Shown piece by piece: positions 5,432 to 6,219 of a stretch of DNA of 6,219 bases (position 1 is its first letter; each line of letters begins with the position of its first letter). This stretch comes from Clostridiales bacterium (lineage in GTDB: Bacteria > Bacillota > Clostridia > Oscillospirales > CAG-272), in assembly GCA_018370615.1 (NCBI GenBank), contig JAGZAC010000106.1:1-6219 (forward strand), given 5' to 3'. Both the position numbers and the translations under genes were made by a program. A model generated the notes under the pieces. It saw only the letters and a program-made list of their open reading frames with translations. It did no database searches and was not told the origin of the DNA.

Positions 5432-6219
5432 AGAGCAAGATCATCATAGAAAATATACGGGTACCGGTGACTGCAGAGGATGGAGAAATTTTGGATATTG
5501 CCAGAAAAAGACTTTTGCAGGAGAAGATTTCTTTTCTTCCGCAGTCGCTTCGCATACGTCGGAAATCTGTGGATGCAAGACATCAGAGAAATATTTCTTT
5601 TGTTTGCTCTGTTATAGCCCAATCCGAAGAGGATGCCTGCCGATTTCCTTCCCTGCAAAATATAAAAGTCTGTCGGGAAGAATCCCTCGTTATTCCGATG
5701 GGGAAAGAAAAGCTGTGCGGACGTCCTGTGGTTGTGGGATTTGGACCCGCAGGCATCTTTTGTGCGCTGCTGTTAGCCAGCGCAGGCCTTCCGCCTTTGG
5801 TGCTGGAGCGCGGCGGGTCTGTGAGACAGCGTGCGGCTGCGGTGGAGACCTTTATGGCGACTGGACAGTTGGACCTGCAAAGCAATATCCAATATGGCGC
5901 CGGTGGGGCAGGGACCTTTTCCGACGGAAAGCTTACCACCAGAATCGGTGACAGCAAGTGCGGATTTATTTTAGAGACCCTTCATGCATTGGGTGCGCCG
6001 GAGGATATTCTATGGCGTGCAAAACCCCATATCGGGACGGATATTCTGCGGGATGTGGTGGAAAACGCTGACAGGGAGATCCGCCGCCTGGGAGGAGAAA
6101 TTCGGTACTGCACCATGGCAGAGGCGGTGGGAGACGGTTGGGTCATTGCCAATGGAGAGAAAATTTCTTGCGGCCCAGTGATTCTTTCCACCGGGCACAG
6201 TGCCAGGGATATGTATGCT
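5428..6219 (+). CDS. FAD-dependent dehydrogenase, COG2509 type (partial, C-terminus beyond window)
   Basis: Predicted NAD(P)/FAD-dependent oxidoreductase of unknown substrate. 264 codons are present and the frame is still open at the right edge; such proteins usually run to about 450-530 residues. Residues 1-97 form the N-terminal domain typical of this group (it opens MKSKIIIENIRVPV). The FAD-binding Rossmann motif VVVGFGPAGIFCALLLASAG is at 101-120, with LERGG at 126-130, the strand end that contacts the ribose. QYGAGGAGTFSDGKLTTR at 155-172 is the signature I associate with COG2509, and STGHSARDM at 254-262 is the second nucleotide-facing motif. The start is GTG at 5428 in a GTGA overlap with cdaR, with AGGTGG (5415-5420) seven bases ahead. 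It often sits between cdaR and glmM in Clostridia, so glmM may follow outside the window. Confidence 0.9.
   Translation, partial: MKSKIIIENIRVPVTAEDGEILDIARKRLLQEKISFLPQSLRIRRKSVDARHQRNISFVCSVIAQSEEDACRFPSLQNIKVCREESLVIPMGKEKLCGRPVVVGFGPAGIFCALLLASAGLPPLVLERGGSVRQRAAAVETFMATGQLDLQSNIQYGAGGAGTFSDGKLTTRIGDSKCGFILETLHALGAPEDILWRAKPHIGTDILRDVVENADREIRRLGGEIRYCTMAEAVGDGWVIANGEKISCGPVILSTGHSARDMYA

Noticed and set aside
5391..5951. Plus-strand 186-codon frame at the cdaR end
   Set aside because: It starts inside cdaR and overlaps the FAD dehydrogenase frame, which has the Rossmann motif, ribosome binding site and GTGA coupling.
5583..5957. Minus-strand 124-codon frame opposite the FAD dehydrogenase
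   Set aside because: Antisense shadow, no ribosome binding site or family resemblance.

Overview
The window reads as chromosomal DNA from an anaerobic Firmicute of the Clostridia, most likely an Oscillospiraceae- or Lachnospiraceae-like gut lineage. The evidence is a ferredoxin-linked VorB/Kor-type 2-oxoacid oxidoreductase operon beside the cdaA-cdaR c-di-AMP locus, moderate GC, AGGAGG-type ribosome binding sites and tight stop/start overlaps. The genus assignment is inference from gene content.

Layout: two operons diverge from an intergenic region at 3067-3296 that holds one good sigma-A-type promoter in each direction. Leftward (minus strand, in transcription order) lie a MinD/CobQ-like P-loop ATPase (2392-3066), a two-cluster ferredoxin delta subunit (2143-2355), the alpha subunit VorB (1044-2105), a candidate 29-residue small ORF (941-1030) that overlaps two RNA hairpins, the TPP-binding beta subunit (177-938), and a start-coupled gene running off the left edge (1-180). 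Rightward (plus strand) lie the diadenylate cyclase gene cdaA/dacA (3297-4196), its regulator cdaR with YbbR repeats (4193-5431), and an uncharacterised FAD-dependent dehydrogenase of the COG2509 type (5428 to beyond 6219, partial).

The leftward operon encodes an enzyme that oxidatively decarboxylates a 2-oxoacid to acyl-CoA and passes electrons to ferredoxin. The rightward operon makes and controls the second messenger c-di-AMP, which governs potassium, osmolyte and cell-wall homeostasis. In the rightward operon each downstream gene starts with GTG inside a four-base GTGA overlap, so translation is probably coupled.

The observation most worth checking is at the left edge. The gene after the beta subunit begins like a normal gamma subunit (FAGFGGQG) but by about codon 20 reads in frame like the membrane domain of an ABCG/ABC-2 permease. 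This is either an assembly or cloning chimera or a real rearrangement that destroyed the gamma subunit. Second is the vorB-korB gap, where an AGGAGG directly after the vorB stop serves no annotated gene and fits a GTG-started micro-ORF. I see no CRISPR array, insertion sequence, tRNA, rRNA or clear defence system; apart from these two points the window is ordinary core metabolism and signalling.
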